A DNA stretch of 64,000 nt from Pannonibacter indicus (GCF_001418225.1 NZ_LIPT01000003.1:1-64000); one strand, 5' to 3'; counted from the stretch's first letter, positions 17,175 to 27,443 are shown. A program made the numbers and translations. The notes: generated by a model not told the origin, from the letters alone.

Positions 17175-18890
17175 ATGAAGAACCCCTTCTCCCGTTTGCG
17201 TATCTCGGCAGCCCTTGCCATCACCAGCTGCCTCATGGTCGCCGCCTCGCTCGTTGTCGTCGGAACGATCGTTTATTCGGTGATGGTCAGTGGTGCGGCG
17301 GATGACGCTGTGGCCCAGCAGAACACCAGTCTGCGCATTGCCGCTACCATTCTGGAGCGGGATGTGCCCGGCGTGAAAGTGACATGGGCCGCGGATGGCA
17401 ACGTCAGCCGCATCCAGGCCGATGCCATTCCTGAATTCGCAGACCACGCGATGATCGACACGATTGGCCGGATGACGGGTGAGACGGCGACAGTCTTCGT
17501 CTGGGATGCGCAGCAGCGGGACTTCATCCGCAAGACGACAAACATCATCAAGGCGGATGGCAACCGGGCGGTTGGCACCCCGCTGGGCCAGAACGGCGCG
17601 GTCTATCCGGTGGTGATGAAGGGGCAGATCTACCGCGGTGAAGCGGTTATCCTCGGCAAACCCTATTTCACCATCTATGCGCCGGTCATCGGTTCCGGCG
17701 GCGCGCCGGTGGGCGTCCTTTATGCGGGCGTTGAGCGCACGAAGATCATGGCCGGTGTCGACACGATGATGTCCCGTCTGGCCATGGCCGTGCTGCCGGT
17801 TCTTTTGGTGGCTGTCGGTGTGGCCGTGTTCGCATCGCGGCATCTGCTGGCCCCGGTCACGAAACTGGCGGAAGTGACGCACGAGATCGCAGCGGACGAC
17901 CTTGAGGCGGATGTGCCCTTTACAGAGCGGACCGACCAGATCGGCACGATGGCAAAGGCCGTCGCAACCCTGCGCCAGAGCTCGCTTGAGCGGCGCCGCC
18001 TTGCCGAAGCTGAAGCAAGCGCTGGGCAGGAGCGTCAGCAACGCCAGCAGCGGATGGAGGATCTGATTGGCAGATTCCGCCAGCAGATCCAGTCCATGTT
18101 GAATGCAGCAGGGGAAACGGCGCAGGAGCTGACGGGAACGGCCAGCAAGCTGGCTGACCTTGCCCGCGCCGGTGCAGCGCGAGCCAGCGATACGGAAATT
18201 GCCACTCACGAAACCAGTGGCAATGTCCAGACGGTGGCCAGCGCCGCCGAGGAGCTGTCCGCCTCCATCGGCGAGATCCGCCGTCAGGTTGGCCAGACCA
18301 CAGGCGTGGTCGGCAAGGCGACCGAAGGCACCCGGGTGACCAACCAGAAGGTTGAAAGCCTTGCGGCATCTGCGGCGAAAATCGGTGAAGTGGTGACACT
18401 CATTCAGGCCATTGCCGAGCAGACGAACCTGCTGGCACTGAATGCCACGATCGAGGCCGCCCGCGCCGGCGAAGCCGGCAAGGGTTTTGCGGTCGTGGCG
18501 GCTGAAGTGAAGGGGCTGGCCAACCAGACCTCCAAGGCAACGGAAGAGATCGCCGCGCAGATTGCCGCCATTCAGTCGGCCACCGAAGAGGCGGTTGATG
18601 CCATTGGCGCCATTACCCGCACCATGGAAGAGGTCAACAGCTACACCTCCGCCATTGCCTCTGCCGTCGAGCAGCAGGGCGCCGCGACCTCGGAAATCTC
18701 GCGCAATGTGCAGAGGGCTTCCGCCGGCACGCAGTCGGTTGCGGGCAACATGAACGAACTGGCCCGCACGGTCGATCACACGGCTGAATCCGCCGATCAT
18801 GTGCTCGGCGCTTCTGCCGATCTGGCGAGCCATACCGATCTGCTCCGCAGGGAAATCGAAGGCTTCCTGACGGAGGTGGCGGCGGCCTGA
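17175..18890 (+). CDS. Methyl-accepting chemotaxis protein with periplasmic Cache domain
   Basis: A 571-residue chemoreceptor of classical topology: membrane segment at about 12-34, a periplasmic domain (35-195) containing [18 protein letters not shown] and [11 protein letters not shown] that resembles a single Cache/sCache_3 domain, a second membrane segment near 196-215, a HAMP domain (216-270), and the signalling hairpin with [20 protein letters not shown]. Cache receptors usually bind small organic acids or amino acids directly. The sequence from the HAMP onward closely resembles the frameshifted receptor 500 bases downstream, suggesting duplication. A hairpin terminator follows. Confidence 0.9.
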   Translation: MKNPFSRLRISAALAITSCLMVAASLVVVGTIVYSVMVSGAADDAVAQQNTSLRIAATILERDVPGVKVTWAADGNVSRIQADAIPEFADHAMIDTIGRMTGETATVFVWDAQQRDFIRKTTNIIKADGNRAVGTPLGQNGAVYPVVMKGQIYRGEAVILGKPYFTIYAPVIGSGGAPVGVLYAGVERTKIMAGVDTMMSRLAMAVLPVLLVAVGVAVFASRHLLAPVTKLAEVTHEIAADDLEADVPFTERTDQIGTMAKAVATLRQSSLERRRLAEAEASAGQERQQRQQRMEDLIGRFRQQIQSMLNAAGETAQELTGTASKLADLARAGAARASDTEIATHETSGNVQTVASAAEELSASIGEIRRQVGQTTGVVGKATEGTRVTNQKVESLAASAAKIGEVVTLIQAIAEQTNLLALNATIEAARAGEAGKGFAVVAAEVKGLANQTSKATEEIAAQIAAIQSATEEAVDAIGAITRTMEEVNSYTSAIASAVEQQGAATSEISRNVQRASAGTQSVAGNMNELARTVDHTAESADHVLGASADLASHTDLLRREIEGFLTEVAAA

Positions 18891-18933
18891 TTCCGGCTTT
18901 CAATCGCTCCCGGAGATAAATTTCCACCAGATG

Positions 18934-18966
18934 AGGCCCGCGATATAATTGCGGGCCTTTCGTTTT
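18934..18966 (+). terminator. Rho-independent terminator after Cache chemoreceptor gene
   Basis: AGGCCCGC (18934-18941) and GCGGGCCT (18951-18958) form an 8-bp stem with a 9-base AT-rich loop, followed by TTTCGTTTT. Confidence 0.8.
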
Positions 18967-19404
18967 GAGGGTCGCGTCGGGCGCAGTCTATTTTGCAAAG
19001 CTGTGGATGCTGCACCGGACAGGAGAGATACGGTTTCTTTTTGCGGTGCAATATCGGCCGGCAGCCCGTCAGAAATAAAATATTAGTATTTTATCAATAA
19101 AAGTAAATGCGGCGCGTTCAGGGCTGTACGCGGACACCATTCGGGGTGTTGAGTAGGTTTTATTTTCTCATTTTTCTTCATATTTGTACGTTTTGATCAT
19201 AAATCTGAAATAGAAAATATTATTGTCAAAATTTATGTGATTATTAAGGCGACTATTCTCATTGTGTTTAAATCAATATGCGCATATAAAGGCATGAATT
19301 TCATGTAAAATTCATGATATTCGGCCGCCGGATTAAGATCCGGTTCATTCAATGAATTGATCCAGTGCACCGGAAGATAAAATTCTTCGGAGCAAACGGA
19401 CATC
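18967..19404. other. AT-rich leader region of chemoreceptor pseudogene
   Basis: No gene seen. From about 19060 to 19330 the sequence is conspicuously AT-rich (for example TATTAGTATTTTATCAATAA) in contrast to the GC-rich surroundings. It contains a 9-bp perfect inverted repeat, CATGAATTT (19293-19301) and AAATTCATG (19308-19316). This looks like a regulated or xenogeneically silenced promoter region; AT-rich upstream regions of this kind are typical MucR/Ros targets in alphaproteobacteria, which is inference here. Confidence 0.45.
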
Positions 19405-20977
19405 ATGGGCAGACTATCCCTTTCCTTCACCAACCTCTCGTTCCTGTACAAGGTCTGGGGCGGGTTTGGTGCGATTCTGGTTCTGACTGCGCTTGTCGGC
19501 GGTCTCGGCATTTTCACGCTGACGGGGCTTTCGCAGCGCAGCGAGATCACTGATGAGGCACTGGCCACGATCACCGGGCTAAAGGCGCTCTCGGCCGCAC
19601 GCGAGGCCTTCCTGCAGCCGATGTTCGGCATGGGGCTGAATTCAAGTTGAGCGAAGTCACTCCGGAACTGCGTGCCCAGATCGGCGAAACGCTCGATACG
19701 ATCAAGAGCCAGGCTGAAAAGCGTGAAGGCTCCCGGTTCAAGGTCGTGCAGACGGGGCTGCTTGAGCAAGCCACCGCCCTGCACGCAGTTCTGCCTGTGA
19801 TGCTGGATGAAACCAGCCTCGTCAACCGCATGGGCCAAAAGAGGGAAGTGGCGGACCGGACCGCGTCCTGACGACCCAGATCATGGAAGCCCGCTTTGCC
19901 ATCTATGGCGCGCTGGACCGGGCACTGGATGATGCCAACGGCCTGCAGCAGAAACTGGCCGCCCTGACCCGGATCGGGCAGCAGGCGCTCGAAATCTCCG
20001 GCTCGATCTCCAGCGTGAAGACGGACACCACCAGCTTCGTTGCGGATATGGGCGATACGGACCCCAATGCGGTGGAGCGGCTGCGAGTCGAGCAGGAGCA
20101 GGCCGCCGGCCAGGCTGTCAGCATGGCGCGCCAGCAGAAGGTGGATGCGCTGATTTCCGGCTTCCGCACGACCGCACAGAACCTGATCGCATCTGTCGGC
20201 AGCACGGCCGGCAATCTGGACAGGACGGCGCAGCGCCTTGCCGTCATCGCCCGCGAAAGCTCGGAACGCGCCAGCCAGACGGCCGTTGCCTCGGAAGTGG
20301 CGCTGGCCGGTATGGACAGCGCGGCTGCGGCGGCCGAAGAATTGTCCATGTCCGTGCAGGAAATCGGCAATCAGGTCTCCCGCACCACCCAGGTGGTCAA
20401 TCGCGCAACGCATGCCACGCAGGAAACCAGCGCCAAGGTGGACGGTCTTGCGGCAGCGGCGGCCAAGATCGGCGAGGTGATCACCCTCATTCAGGCCATT
20501 GCCGCCCAGACCAACCTGCTCGCCCTCAACGCCACCATCGAAGCGGCGCGGGCCGGGGAGGCCGGCAAGGGCTTTGCCGTTGTGGCTTCCGAGGTGAAGG
20601 AACTCGCCAACCAGACCTCAAAGGCAACCGAAGAAATCGCCGCACAGGTCAATGCCATCCAGCATGCCACCAGCGACTCGGTGGCTGCCATCACCGGCAT
20701 CAGCGAAACCATGGCTGAGGTGGACAGTTACACGGGTGCCATCGCATCGGCCATGACCCAGCAGAACTCGGCCACCTCGCACATCTCCCGCAGCGTGCGG
20801 CAGGTGGCGGACAGCTCTTCGGCTGTCGCAGGCAACATTCAGGAACTGTCCAACGCCGTTTCCGAAACCAGCATCTCCGCCGATGTGCTGCTCGACGCTT
20901 CAGAGGAGCTGAACAGCAAGACGCGCATGCTCAAGGAAGAAGTCGGCCGCTTCCTCGCCGAAGTGGCGGCGGCGTGA
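19405..20977 (+). pseudogene. Methyl-accepting chemotaxis protein, broken by two frameshifts
   Basis: Three consecutive pieces of one chemoreceptor lie in three frames: 19405-19650 (N-terminus with membrane segment GFGAILVLTALVGGLGIF), 19647-19871 (periplasmic helical part, LSEVTPELRAQIG to [12 protein letters not shown]) and 19883-20977 (rest, including [20 protein letters not shown]). The changes fit one missing base near 19624-19640 and one near 19858/19859, where inserting a C would give VADRDRVL and continue in frame. Each piece retains good coding character, so the damage is recent, or one or both are sequencing errors. Intact, it would be a receptor of roughly 520 residues with a four-helix-bundle-type sensor. 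I see no HAMP-independent function for the last piece. Confidence 0.8.
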
Positions 20978-21101
20978 GACAGGGGGAGGAAGCCGCCTCC
21001 TCGCTCTCCGAGGCCGCTTATTGCATGCACACATCGTGCTGAAAGAATTTCAGGGCAGCGCGACAAGGTGGCAGCCGTTGTTTACCCCGCACGGCGTTTC
21101 A

Positions 21102-21125
21102 CCCCCTCCCCTCAAGGGGGAGGGG
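21102..21125. repeat. C/G-rich palindrome related to dispersed repeats
   Basis: A CCCCTCCCCTCAAGGGGGAG-type hairpin, preceded by ACGGCGTTTCA. The same flank plus C/G hairpin (ACGGCGCTTCAGCC...) occurs near 62118-62151, and the hairpin core resembles the ends of the two larger palindromic repeats at 48.6 and 62.2 kb. The rest of 20978-21271 holds no gene that I can support. Confidence 0.5.
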
Positions 21126-21271
21126 AAATGAAAGGCCTCAGTCAGAGAAGTAAAACTCTGAAACTGCTCATCTTTTCCAGCATCAATGAAACAGTTGCCA
21201 GGTCCTCACTGCGTTCGGCCCGGGGTGACGCCTCGTGTGCCTTGCTGTCCGTTTCTCTTCCGCAGGAATGT

Positions 21272-21294
21272 GAAGCGGGGCAGTGCCCCGCTTC
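21272..21294 (-). terminator. Hairpin after coxM
   Basis: A perfect 10-bp stem, GAAGCGGGGC and GCCCCGCTTC with loop AGT, lies nine bases beyond the coxM stop. There is no T-run, so it may be a 3' stabiliser or a weak/Rho-assisted terminator. Confidence 0.5.
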
Positions 21295-21303
21295 GACCTT
21301 GCC

Positions 21304-22101
21304 TCAGGCCGCAGCAACAGCGCGTTTGGCCATGACGGTGACGAGGTTTGCCCGGTACTCGGCAGAGCCGTGGATGTCGGAGAGCATGCCGTCCGCCTCA
21401 AGGGCAATGCCTGCCACCGCATCTGCCGACCACTTGGCCGCAAGGGCAGCTTCCATCGCCTCTGCCCGGAACACACCGCTCTGACCAGCGCCGGTGACGG
21501 CGACGCGCACCGAGCCATCCTTGTGGCGGGCGACGAACACGCCGGCCATGGCATAGCGGGAGGCCGGATTGGGGTATTTGGCGTAGGCCGATTTTTCCGG
21601 AACCTTGAAGCTGATGGCGGTGATGATCTCGCCGTCCTCCAGCGCCGTTTCGAACATGCCCACAAAGAAGTCTGCGGCGGCGATGTCGCGCTTGTCCGTG
21701 TGGACGGTGGCATCCAGCGCCAGCACGGCGGAAGGATAGTCCGCTGCCGGGTCGTTGTTGGCAACGGAGCCGCCAATCGTGCCCATGTGGCGCACATGCG
21801 GATCGCCGATGCCGCCGGCAAGGCTGGCAAGGCCTGGGATCAGGCGGCGGACGAGATCGGAACCGGCCACATCCGCATGTTTGGTGCCTGCACCGATACG
21901 CAGCGTGCCGCCGCTTTCGGTGATGCCTTGCAGCTCCGCAATCTGGCCGATGTCAATGAGGTCACTCGGCGCGGCAAGGCGCTGCTTCATGGTGGGGATC
22001 AGGGTCTGGCCGCCGGCCAGCAGCTTGCCGTCATCCGCCTTGGCGATCAGGCTGGCCGCTTCGGCGACCGACGCGGCCCGGTGATAGCTTGTCTCATACA
22101 T
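21304..22101 (-). CDS. coxM: Molybdenum hydroxylase FAD-binding subunit (CoxM family)
   Basis: A 265-residue FAD subunit of a xanthine-oxidase-family hydroxylase. The FAD-binding motifs are LLAGGQTLIP (about 26-35) and MGTIGGSVANNDPAADYPS (about 105-123). The ATG at 22101 is preceded by GAGGAG at good spacing; the in-frame start at 22119 is not. It carries electrons from the Fe-S subunit to the physiological acceptor. It is the last gene of the coxG-S-L-M operon. Confidence 0.92.
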   Translation of the reverse strand: MYETSYHRAASVAEAASLIAKADDGKLLAGGQTLIPTMKQRLAAPSDLIDIGQIAELQGITESGGTLRIGAGTKHADVAGSDLVRRLIPGLASLAGGIGDPHVRHMGTIGGSVANNDPAADYPSAVLALDATVHTDKRDIAAADFFVGMFETALEDGEIITAISFKVPEKSAYAKYPNPASRYAMAGVFVARHKDGSVRVAVTGAGQSGVFRAEAMEAALAAKWSADAVAGIALEADGMLSDIHGSAEYRANLVTVMAKRAVAAA

Positions 22102-22187
22102 CTTGTTCGGTCTCCTCAAAGGAAAGCGTCAGCAGAGGGCAGGGCCGGGCGCAGCCATCTGGCGCGCCCGGTCCCGCTTGTGTCAGG

Positions 22188-24551
22188 TTACTCAGCCGCC
22201 AGAGGCTGGCGGGCGTTGCGGATCGCCTCCCACACCCGCTGGGGCGTGGCGGGCATGGCAAGGTCGCGGATGCCGAGGGCATCCGTGATGGCGTTGATGA
22301 CGGCCGGGGGCGAGCCGATGGCACCGGCCTCGCCACAGCCCTTCATGCCGAGCGGGTTGCCCGGGCAGATGGTCTCGGTCGTCAGCAAGGTGTAGGACGG
22401 CACGTCATCGGCGCGCGGCATGGCGTAATCCATGAAGGAGCCGGTCAGAAGCTGGCCGCCCTCGTCATAGGCGGCATTTTCCAGCAGCGCCTGGCCGATG
22501 CCCTGCGTCAACCCGCCATGCACCTGGCCTTCCACGATCATCGGATTGATGATCTTGCCGAAGTCATCCGCTGCCACAAAGTTGATGATGGCGGTCTTGC
22601 CGGTTTCCGGGTCGATTTCCACCTCGCAGACATAGGTGCCGGCCGGGAAGGTGAAGTTGGTGGGATCGTAGAACGCCCCTTCCTTCAGCCCCGGCTCCAT
22701 GCCGGCCGGCAGATTGTGGGCGGTATAGGCGGCGAGTGCCACCTGGAAGAAGGGCAGGGACTTGTCCGTGCCCGCCACCTTCAACTCGCCGCCTTCAAAC
22801 ACCACGTCGCCTTCCGCCGCTTCCATCAGATGGGCAGCGATCTTCTTGGCCTTGGCCTCCACCTTGTCCAGCGCCTTGACGATGGCAGACATGCCGACCG
22901 CGCCGGAGCGCGAGCCATAGGTGCCCATGCCGAATTGCACCTTGTCCGTGTCGCCATGGACGATGGACACGGTGTCCGTATCAACGCCAAAGCGCTCAGC
23001 GACGAGCTGGGCAAAGGTCGTTTCGTGACCCTGACCATGGCTGTGCGAGCCGGTAAGCACCTCGATTGTGCCGACCGGGTTGACCCGCACTTCCGCAGAT
23101 TCCCACAGGCCGACGCCTGCGCCCAGCGAGCCGACGGCCGCTGACGGGGCGATGCCGCAGGCCTCGATGTAGCAGGACAGGCCGATGCCGCGCAGCTTGC
23201 CCTTGCGGGCCGCTTCCGCCTTGCGGGCCGGGAAACCGGCATAGTCGATGGCCTTGAGCGCGGCATCCAGCGTCGCGTCATAGTCGCCCGCGTCGTAGCA
23301 CATGATGACGGGCGTCTGATGCGGGAAGCTGCGGATGAAGTTGCGGCGGCGGAATTCGGCCGGGTCGAGCCCGACCTCCCGCGCTGCCGTCTCCATCATG
23401 CGCTCGATCAGATAGGTGGCTTCAGGCCGTCCTGCACCACGATAGGCATCGACCGGCGTGGTGTTGGTATAGACGGCCTTCACGTTGCAGTGGATGGCCG
23501 GGATATCATACTGGCCGGAGAGCAGCGTCGCGTAGAGATAAGTCGGCACGGAGGAGGAGAACAGCGACATATAGGCGCCGAGGTTCGCCACCGTGCTGAC
23601 CCTGAGGCCGATGACCTTGTGATTGGCATCAAGCGCCATCTCCGCATGAGAGCGGTGGTCGCGGCCATGGGCGTCAGTGAGGAAGGCTTCCGTGCGGTCG
23701 CAGACCCATTTCACCGGACGGCCCGTGCGCTTGGAAGCCCACAGGCAAACCATCTCTTCCGGGTAGATGTAGATCTTCGAGCCGAAGCCGCCGCCCACAT
23801 CCGGTGCGATCACGCGCAGCTTGTGCTCGGGTGCGATGTTGTAGAAGGCGGAGAGCACCAGACGCGCCACATGCGGGTTTTGCGAGGTGGTGTACAGGGT
23901 GAAATGCTCTTCGGCTGTGTCGTAGTCGGCGAGCGCGGCGCGCGGCTCCATCGGGTTGGGCACCAGCCGGTTGTTGGTGATGTCCATCCGCGTCACATGA
24001 GCAGCCTTCTCGAAGGCGGCATTGGTGGCCGCTTCATCGCCGATCACCCAGTCATAGATCAGGTTGCCCGGCGCTTCCGGGTGCAGCTGCGGCGCACCCG
24101 GTTCAAGGGCGGCGACCGGATCGGTCACCACCGGCAGCTCCTCATAGGACACGAGAACCGCGTCGGCCGCATCGCGGGCCTGGCCCAGTGTTTCGGCAAT
24201 GACAACGGCCACCGCCTGACCGGCATAGCGCACGGTTTCCGGCTCCAGCGCCCGCCAGGCGCCCATCTTCATCGGGCTGCCGTCGCGCGAGTGGATCATC
24301 CAGCCGCAGATCAGGTTGCCGACGCCATCCCCCACCAGCTGCTCGCCGGTCAGTACCGCCTCGACACCTTCCATCTCCAGCGCGGCGCTGGCGTCGATGC
24401 CGGTGATGCGGGCGTGGGCATGGGGCGACCGCACGAAGGCCGCATAGGTCATGCGCGGCGCGGTCAGGTCATCGGTGTACCGGCCCTTGCCGGTGATGAA
24501 GCGCTTGTCTTCCTTGCGTAGCGCACGTGCGCCAATGCCTTGAACTCCCAT
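22188..24551 (-). CDS. coxL: Molybdenum hydroxylase large subunit, form II CoxL family
   Basis: A 787-residue catalytic subunit binding molybdopterin cytosine dinucleotide. Landmarks include DVGGGFGSKIY, the active-site loop AYRGAGRPE (about residues 369-377), GSHSHGQGHETTFAQ, and the C-terminal GCGEAGAIG containing the catalytic Glu. The loop is AYRGAGR, which marks form II; true CO dehydrogenase (form I) has AYRCSFR with the Cu/Mo-bridging cysteine. Oxidation of CO is therefore not supported, and the substrate is likely another carbonyl or heteroaromatic compound. It is 86 bases upstream of coxM and 198 bases downstream of coxS. Confidence 0.93.
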   Translation of the reverse strand: MGVQGIGARALRKEDKRFITGKGRYTDDLTAPRMTYAAFVRSPHAHARITGIDASAALEMEGVEAVLTGEQLVGDGVGNLICGWMIHSRDGSPMKMGAWRALEPETVRYAGQAVAVVIAETLGQARDAADAVLVSYEELPVVTDPVAALEPGAPQLHPEAPGNLIYDWVIGDEAATNAAFEKAAHVTRMDITNNRLVPNPMEPRAALADYDTAEEHFTLYTTSQNPHVARLVLSAFYNIAPEHKLRVIAPDVGGGFGSKIYIYPEEMVCLWASKRTGRPVKWVCDRTEAFLTDAHGRDHRSHAEMALDANHKVIGLRVSTVANLGAYMSLFSSSVPTYLYATLLSGQYDIPAIHCNVKAVYTNTTPVDAYRGAGRPEATYLIERMMETAAREVGLDPAEFRRRNFIRSFPHQTPVIMCYDAGDYDATLDAALKAIDYAGFPARKAEAARKGKLRGIGLSCYIEACGIAPSAAVGSLGAGVGLWESAEVRVNPVGTIEVLTGSHSHGQGHETTFAQLVAERFGVDTDTVSIVHGDTDKVQFGMGTYGSRSGAVGMSAIVKALDKVEAKAKKIAAHLMEAAEGDVVFEGGELKVAGTDKSLPFFQVALAAYTAHNLPAGMEPGLKEGAFYDPTNFTFPAGTYVCEVEIDPETGKTAIINFVAADDFGKIINPMIVEGQVHGGLTQGIGQALLENAAYDEGGQLLTGSFMDYAMPRADDVPSYTLLTTETICPGNPLGMKGCGEAGAIGSPPAVINAITDALGIRDLAMPATPQRVWEAIRNARQPLAAE

Positions 24552-24749
24552 GGCATAACTCCCTCAGACAGGTTTCCTGCAAGGCCTTTGCCCGCAGGCC
24601 GTTTCCTTGTTCCGCAGGACCGGACGCCGCCTCCTCACGGCATCTTGTCCAGCCCTCCGGCTTGTCGTGTGCCGTGCAGGTTTCGCGTCCGCACGGATGG
24701 GGATGCTCTGCGGCGCCTTGAGGGGCTCAATCGCCGCACGGGCCTGGAT

Positions 24750-25238
<489 letters not shown>

Positions 25239-25305
25239 TCATACCTCCCTCAATTGGTCCCGTTCTCTGGTCGCGTCACCAGCGGGCTAAAAGATGTTCT
25301 GCTCC

Positions 25306-26007
25306 TTACCTGCTCATGATGGCGAGGATGACGATGATCGCCGCCAGTGCGGCGAGACCCCAGACCACCGGCCCGCCAAAACTTCCCTTCACCGCCGCAG
25401 CTTCGACTGTCTCCTCAGCCTCATGCACGGCGTGTCCGATCGTTTTCTCCACGTCCTCAACCGCATGGACAACGGCGTCGCCCGCCTGTTCCATCGCAAT
25501 CGAGCGGGCTTCTTCCAGTGTGCCTGCGTCCGGCGCGCCGTCTTCGGCCGTTGCCGTGGCAGCCGCGTCTCCGGCAACCATCTGCGAGAAATTGCCGAAG
25601 AACTCGTCGGCCATCTTGCGGGCGGTGCTGTCGATCAGGCGGCTGCCCAGCTGGGCCAGCTTGCCGCCCACCTGTGCCCTTACGGTGTAGGTGAGAATGG
25701 TGTCCCCGCCGTCTTCGGCAAGGTGCACATCGGCGGAACCCTTTGCAAAACCCGCAACGCCACCCTTGCCTTCTCCGGCGATGGTGTAGCTTTCCGGCGG
25801 GTTGAGATTTTCAAGCGTGACCGCGCCCTGGAATTTTGCCTTCACGGGGCCGATCTTGGCGGTGACGGTGGCCGTCATTTCCGCCGGCGAGGTCATCTCC
25901 AGGCTCTCGCAGCCGGGAATGCATGCTTTCAGCACGTCCGGATCGTTCAGGGCATTCCAGACATCGGTTCGCGGTGCCGGAATGCGGTACTCCCCTGTCA
26001 TGTCCAT
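25306..26007 (-). CDS. coxG: CoxG-family SRPBCC protein with C-terminal membrane anchor
   Basis: A 233-residue protein. Residues 1-145 are a CoxG/SRPBCC domain (GEYRIPAPRTDVWNALNDP, LKACIPGCESLE, GVAGFAKGSADVHL), followed by an Ala/Glu-rich linker and a C-terminal membrane segment (VVWGLAALAAIIVILAIM). In CO dehydrogenase systems CoxG anchors the hydroxylase at the membrane and can deliver menaquinone, which fits this tail-anchored form. The start at 26007 (or 26001) is preceded by GAGGAGAGAGAGG; an in-frame extension to 26211 has no family resemblance. It is the first gene of the hydroxylase operon. Confidence 0.88.
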   Translation of the reverse strand: MDMTGEYRIPAPRTDVWNALNDPDVLKACIPGCESLEMTSPAEMTATVTAKIGPVKAKFQGAVTLENLNPPESYTIAGEGKGGVAGFAKGSADVHLAEDGGDTILTYTVRAQVGGKLAQLGSRLIDSTARKMADEFFGNFSQMVAGDAAATATAEDGAPDAGTLEEARSIAMEQAGDAVVHAVEDVEKTIGHAVHEAEETVEAAAVKGSFGGPVVWGLAALAAIIVILAIMSR

Positions 26008-26379
26008 TGCGTTTCGTGCCTCTCTCTCCTCGGGGGCAGGTTCGCTGCGGCTCTGGTGCCTGTGGCGGCTCACCGTCCGCTTGCCGTCCGCAGCCGGCCC
26101 GTCCCATATGGCTCTTGTCTTGCGTCCTCCCAAGCGTGCCGGACTGGAAGGCAGCTGGCAAGCCCATGGGAAAAAGAAGAAAGATCGAAGCCAGAGCCTG
26201 GCAGATGTCACCGTCGCGCGTCTTGTCCGCCTGCTTCCCCCTTGCGCCCCTCCCAGGGCTGCCAGGCTGCGTCCTGCCCGGCAAGGATTTGGAGTGTGCG
26301 CTGCTCCTGCGTAAGGGAAAAGACCTGTGCGGCAATAAAGCTGGCCTGATCTGTCGCAGATTTGAGACAGGCAGGGGGA
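26008..26379. other. Promoter region of the coxG-S-L-M operon
   Basis: A 372-base gap without a supported gene, between the regulator and coxG. It should contain the operon promoter. The dyad at 26351-26370 (separate entry) is the clearest structure. A near sigma-54-like pair (GGCCAG...TTGC on the minus strand near 26329-26346) has one base too many between GG and GC, so I do not call it. Confidence 0.4.
26351..26370. promoter_or_regulatory. CTGTC-N10-GACAG operator candidate
   Basis: Perfect dyad with a 10-base spacer, nine bases past the regulator stop and about 340 bases upstream of coxG. TGTC...GACA half-sites spaced this way resemble binding sites of Fis-type HTH activators, the class encoded just upstream, and the distance would fit an upstream activating sequence. 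Inference only. Confidence 0.4.
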
Positions 26380-27348
26380 TCAGCCGTCGAGGCCGAACTG
26401 GCTCATCTTGCGGTACATGGTGGCCCGGCTGATGCCGAGGTCCCGGGCGGCGGCCGAGACATTGCCTTTTGCCCTGGCAAGGGCGCGCCGCAGGGCTGCT
26501 TTTTCTGCCGCGCGTGGATCTTCCTCCGCTGCCGTGCCGAGATGGATGGCTGCGCCGGGGCCAGAGGCAATGATGGCGTCGGTCAGGCCCAGCATCTTGC
26601 GGGCATGGCGCGTCGCGCCGGCGATTACATCATCCGGGGCCAGCGCCAGAAGAGACACGCCGCCCTGTCCATGCCCCTTGGCAACGACGATGCGGCACCC
26701 CGGAAAAGCGGCGCGAAAAAGGTCGCTTTCCATCGCACGCGCACTTTCGTTCACCACCATGGCCAGCACCTGGGCGAATGCGAGGGAGAAATCCCGGCGG
26801 CAGCTCGAAATGTCCAGCACCGCCGCCAGTTGCCCCGTGTGATCGAAGATCGGGGCGGCAATGCAGCTTAGTTCCGTGTTGATGACCCGGAAATGCTGAT
26901 CCTGATGCACGATCACCGGGCGTTTTTCGATGGCGCAGGTGCCGATGCCGTTGGTGCCCTGCTGCGCCTCGCTCCACATGCCGCCCGCCGTCAGGCCCCA
27001 GCGGGCAAATTCGCTTTGATCTCCCGGCGCCTCACGGGTTTCCAGGACAAGGCCATCCTTGTCACTCAGCAGGATGCTGCAGCCGCTTGGGGCAAGCGTT
27101 GCATTCAGCCTGTCGAGGGCAGGACCAGCGACTTCGAGCAGGGACCCCATCCGGTCGCGCGCTTGCGCAAGGGCGTGTTCTTCCACCCGCGCCGCAGGCC
27201 GGTCCAGATTGGGATCAAGGCCATGATACAGCATCGAACGGCGCCAGGAGGCCGCCACCAGAGAATGAGCTGCGCAGCCGTTGTTCTCGACGGTCTCCCG
27301 CACCCGGTCTGCGTGCTTGCGCGTCGCATCATGAGAACCTGGCAGCAT
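26380..27348 (-). CDS. GAF-Fis transcriptional regulator lacking AAA+ domain (AcoR-like)
   Basis: A 322-residue regulator. The N-terminal two thirds resemble the sensory part of AcoR: SLVAASWRRSMLYHGLDP, then a GAF domain (about 60-200, with GTNGIGTCAIEKRPV). The C-terminus ends in a Fis-type helix-turn-helix (ARAKGNVSAAARDLGISRATMYRKM, about 290-314). The central AAA+ sigma-54 interaction domain of AcoR is absent, so it cannot remodel sigma-54 polymerase by itself and probably acts on a sigma-70 promoter. Its position directly upstream of coxG-S-L-M on the same strand makes it the likely regulator of that operon. Confidence 0.85.
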   Translation of the reverse strand: MLPGSHDATRKHADRVRETVENNGCAAHSLVAASWRRSMLYHGLDPNLDRPAARVEEHALAQARDRMGSLLEVAGPALDRLNATLAPSGCSILLSDKDGLVLETREAPGDQSEFARWGLTAGGMWSEAQQGTNGIGTCAIEKRPVIVHQDQHFRVINTELSCIAAPIFDHTGQLAAVLDISSCRRDFSLAFAQVLAMVVNESARAMESDLFRAAFPGCRIVVAKGHGQGGVSLLALAPDDVIAGATRHARKMLGLTDAIIASGPGAAIHLGTAAEEDPRAAEKAALRRALARAKGNVSAAARDLGISRATMYRKMSQFGLDG

Positions 27349-27427
27349 CTAATTCCCCCCCCATACATGATGCATCACTCACCCTGTACGGGCACAGCCG
27401 ATCAAATTCGCACCAGCTTGTCAAAGT

Positions 27428-27443
27428 AATTTCTGTAGAAATT
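27428..27443. promoter_or_regulatory. 16-bp perfect dyad in divergent intergenic region
   Basis: AATTTCT-GT-AGAAATT, 80 bases before the GAF-Fis regulator start and about 100 bases before the methyltransferase gene on the other strand. It is AT-rich in GC-rich surroundings and is a candidate operator for either gene. Confidence 0.4.

Noticed and set aside
19883-20977. Independent soluble chemoreceptor gene
   Set aside because: Its upstream parts lie immediately before it in other frames, so it is better explained as the tail of a frameshifted receptor.
22188-24551. Annotation as aerobic CO dehydrogenase
   Set aside because: The active-site loop is AYRGAGR (form II) and not AYRCSFR, so the Cu-binding cysteine is missing.
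26329-26346. Sigma-54 promoter upstream of coxG
   Set aside because: GG and GC elements are one base too far apart, and the nearby regulator lacks the AAA+ domain needed for sigma-54 activation.
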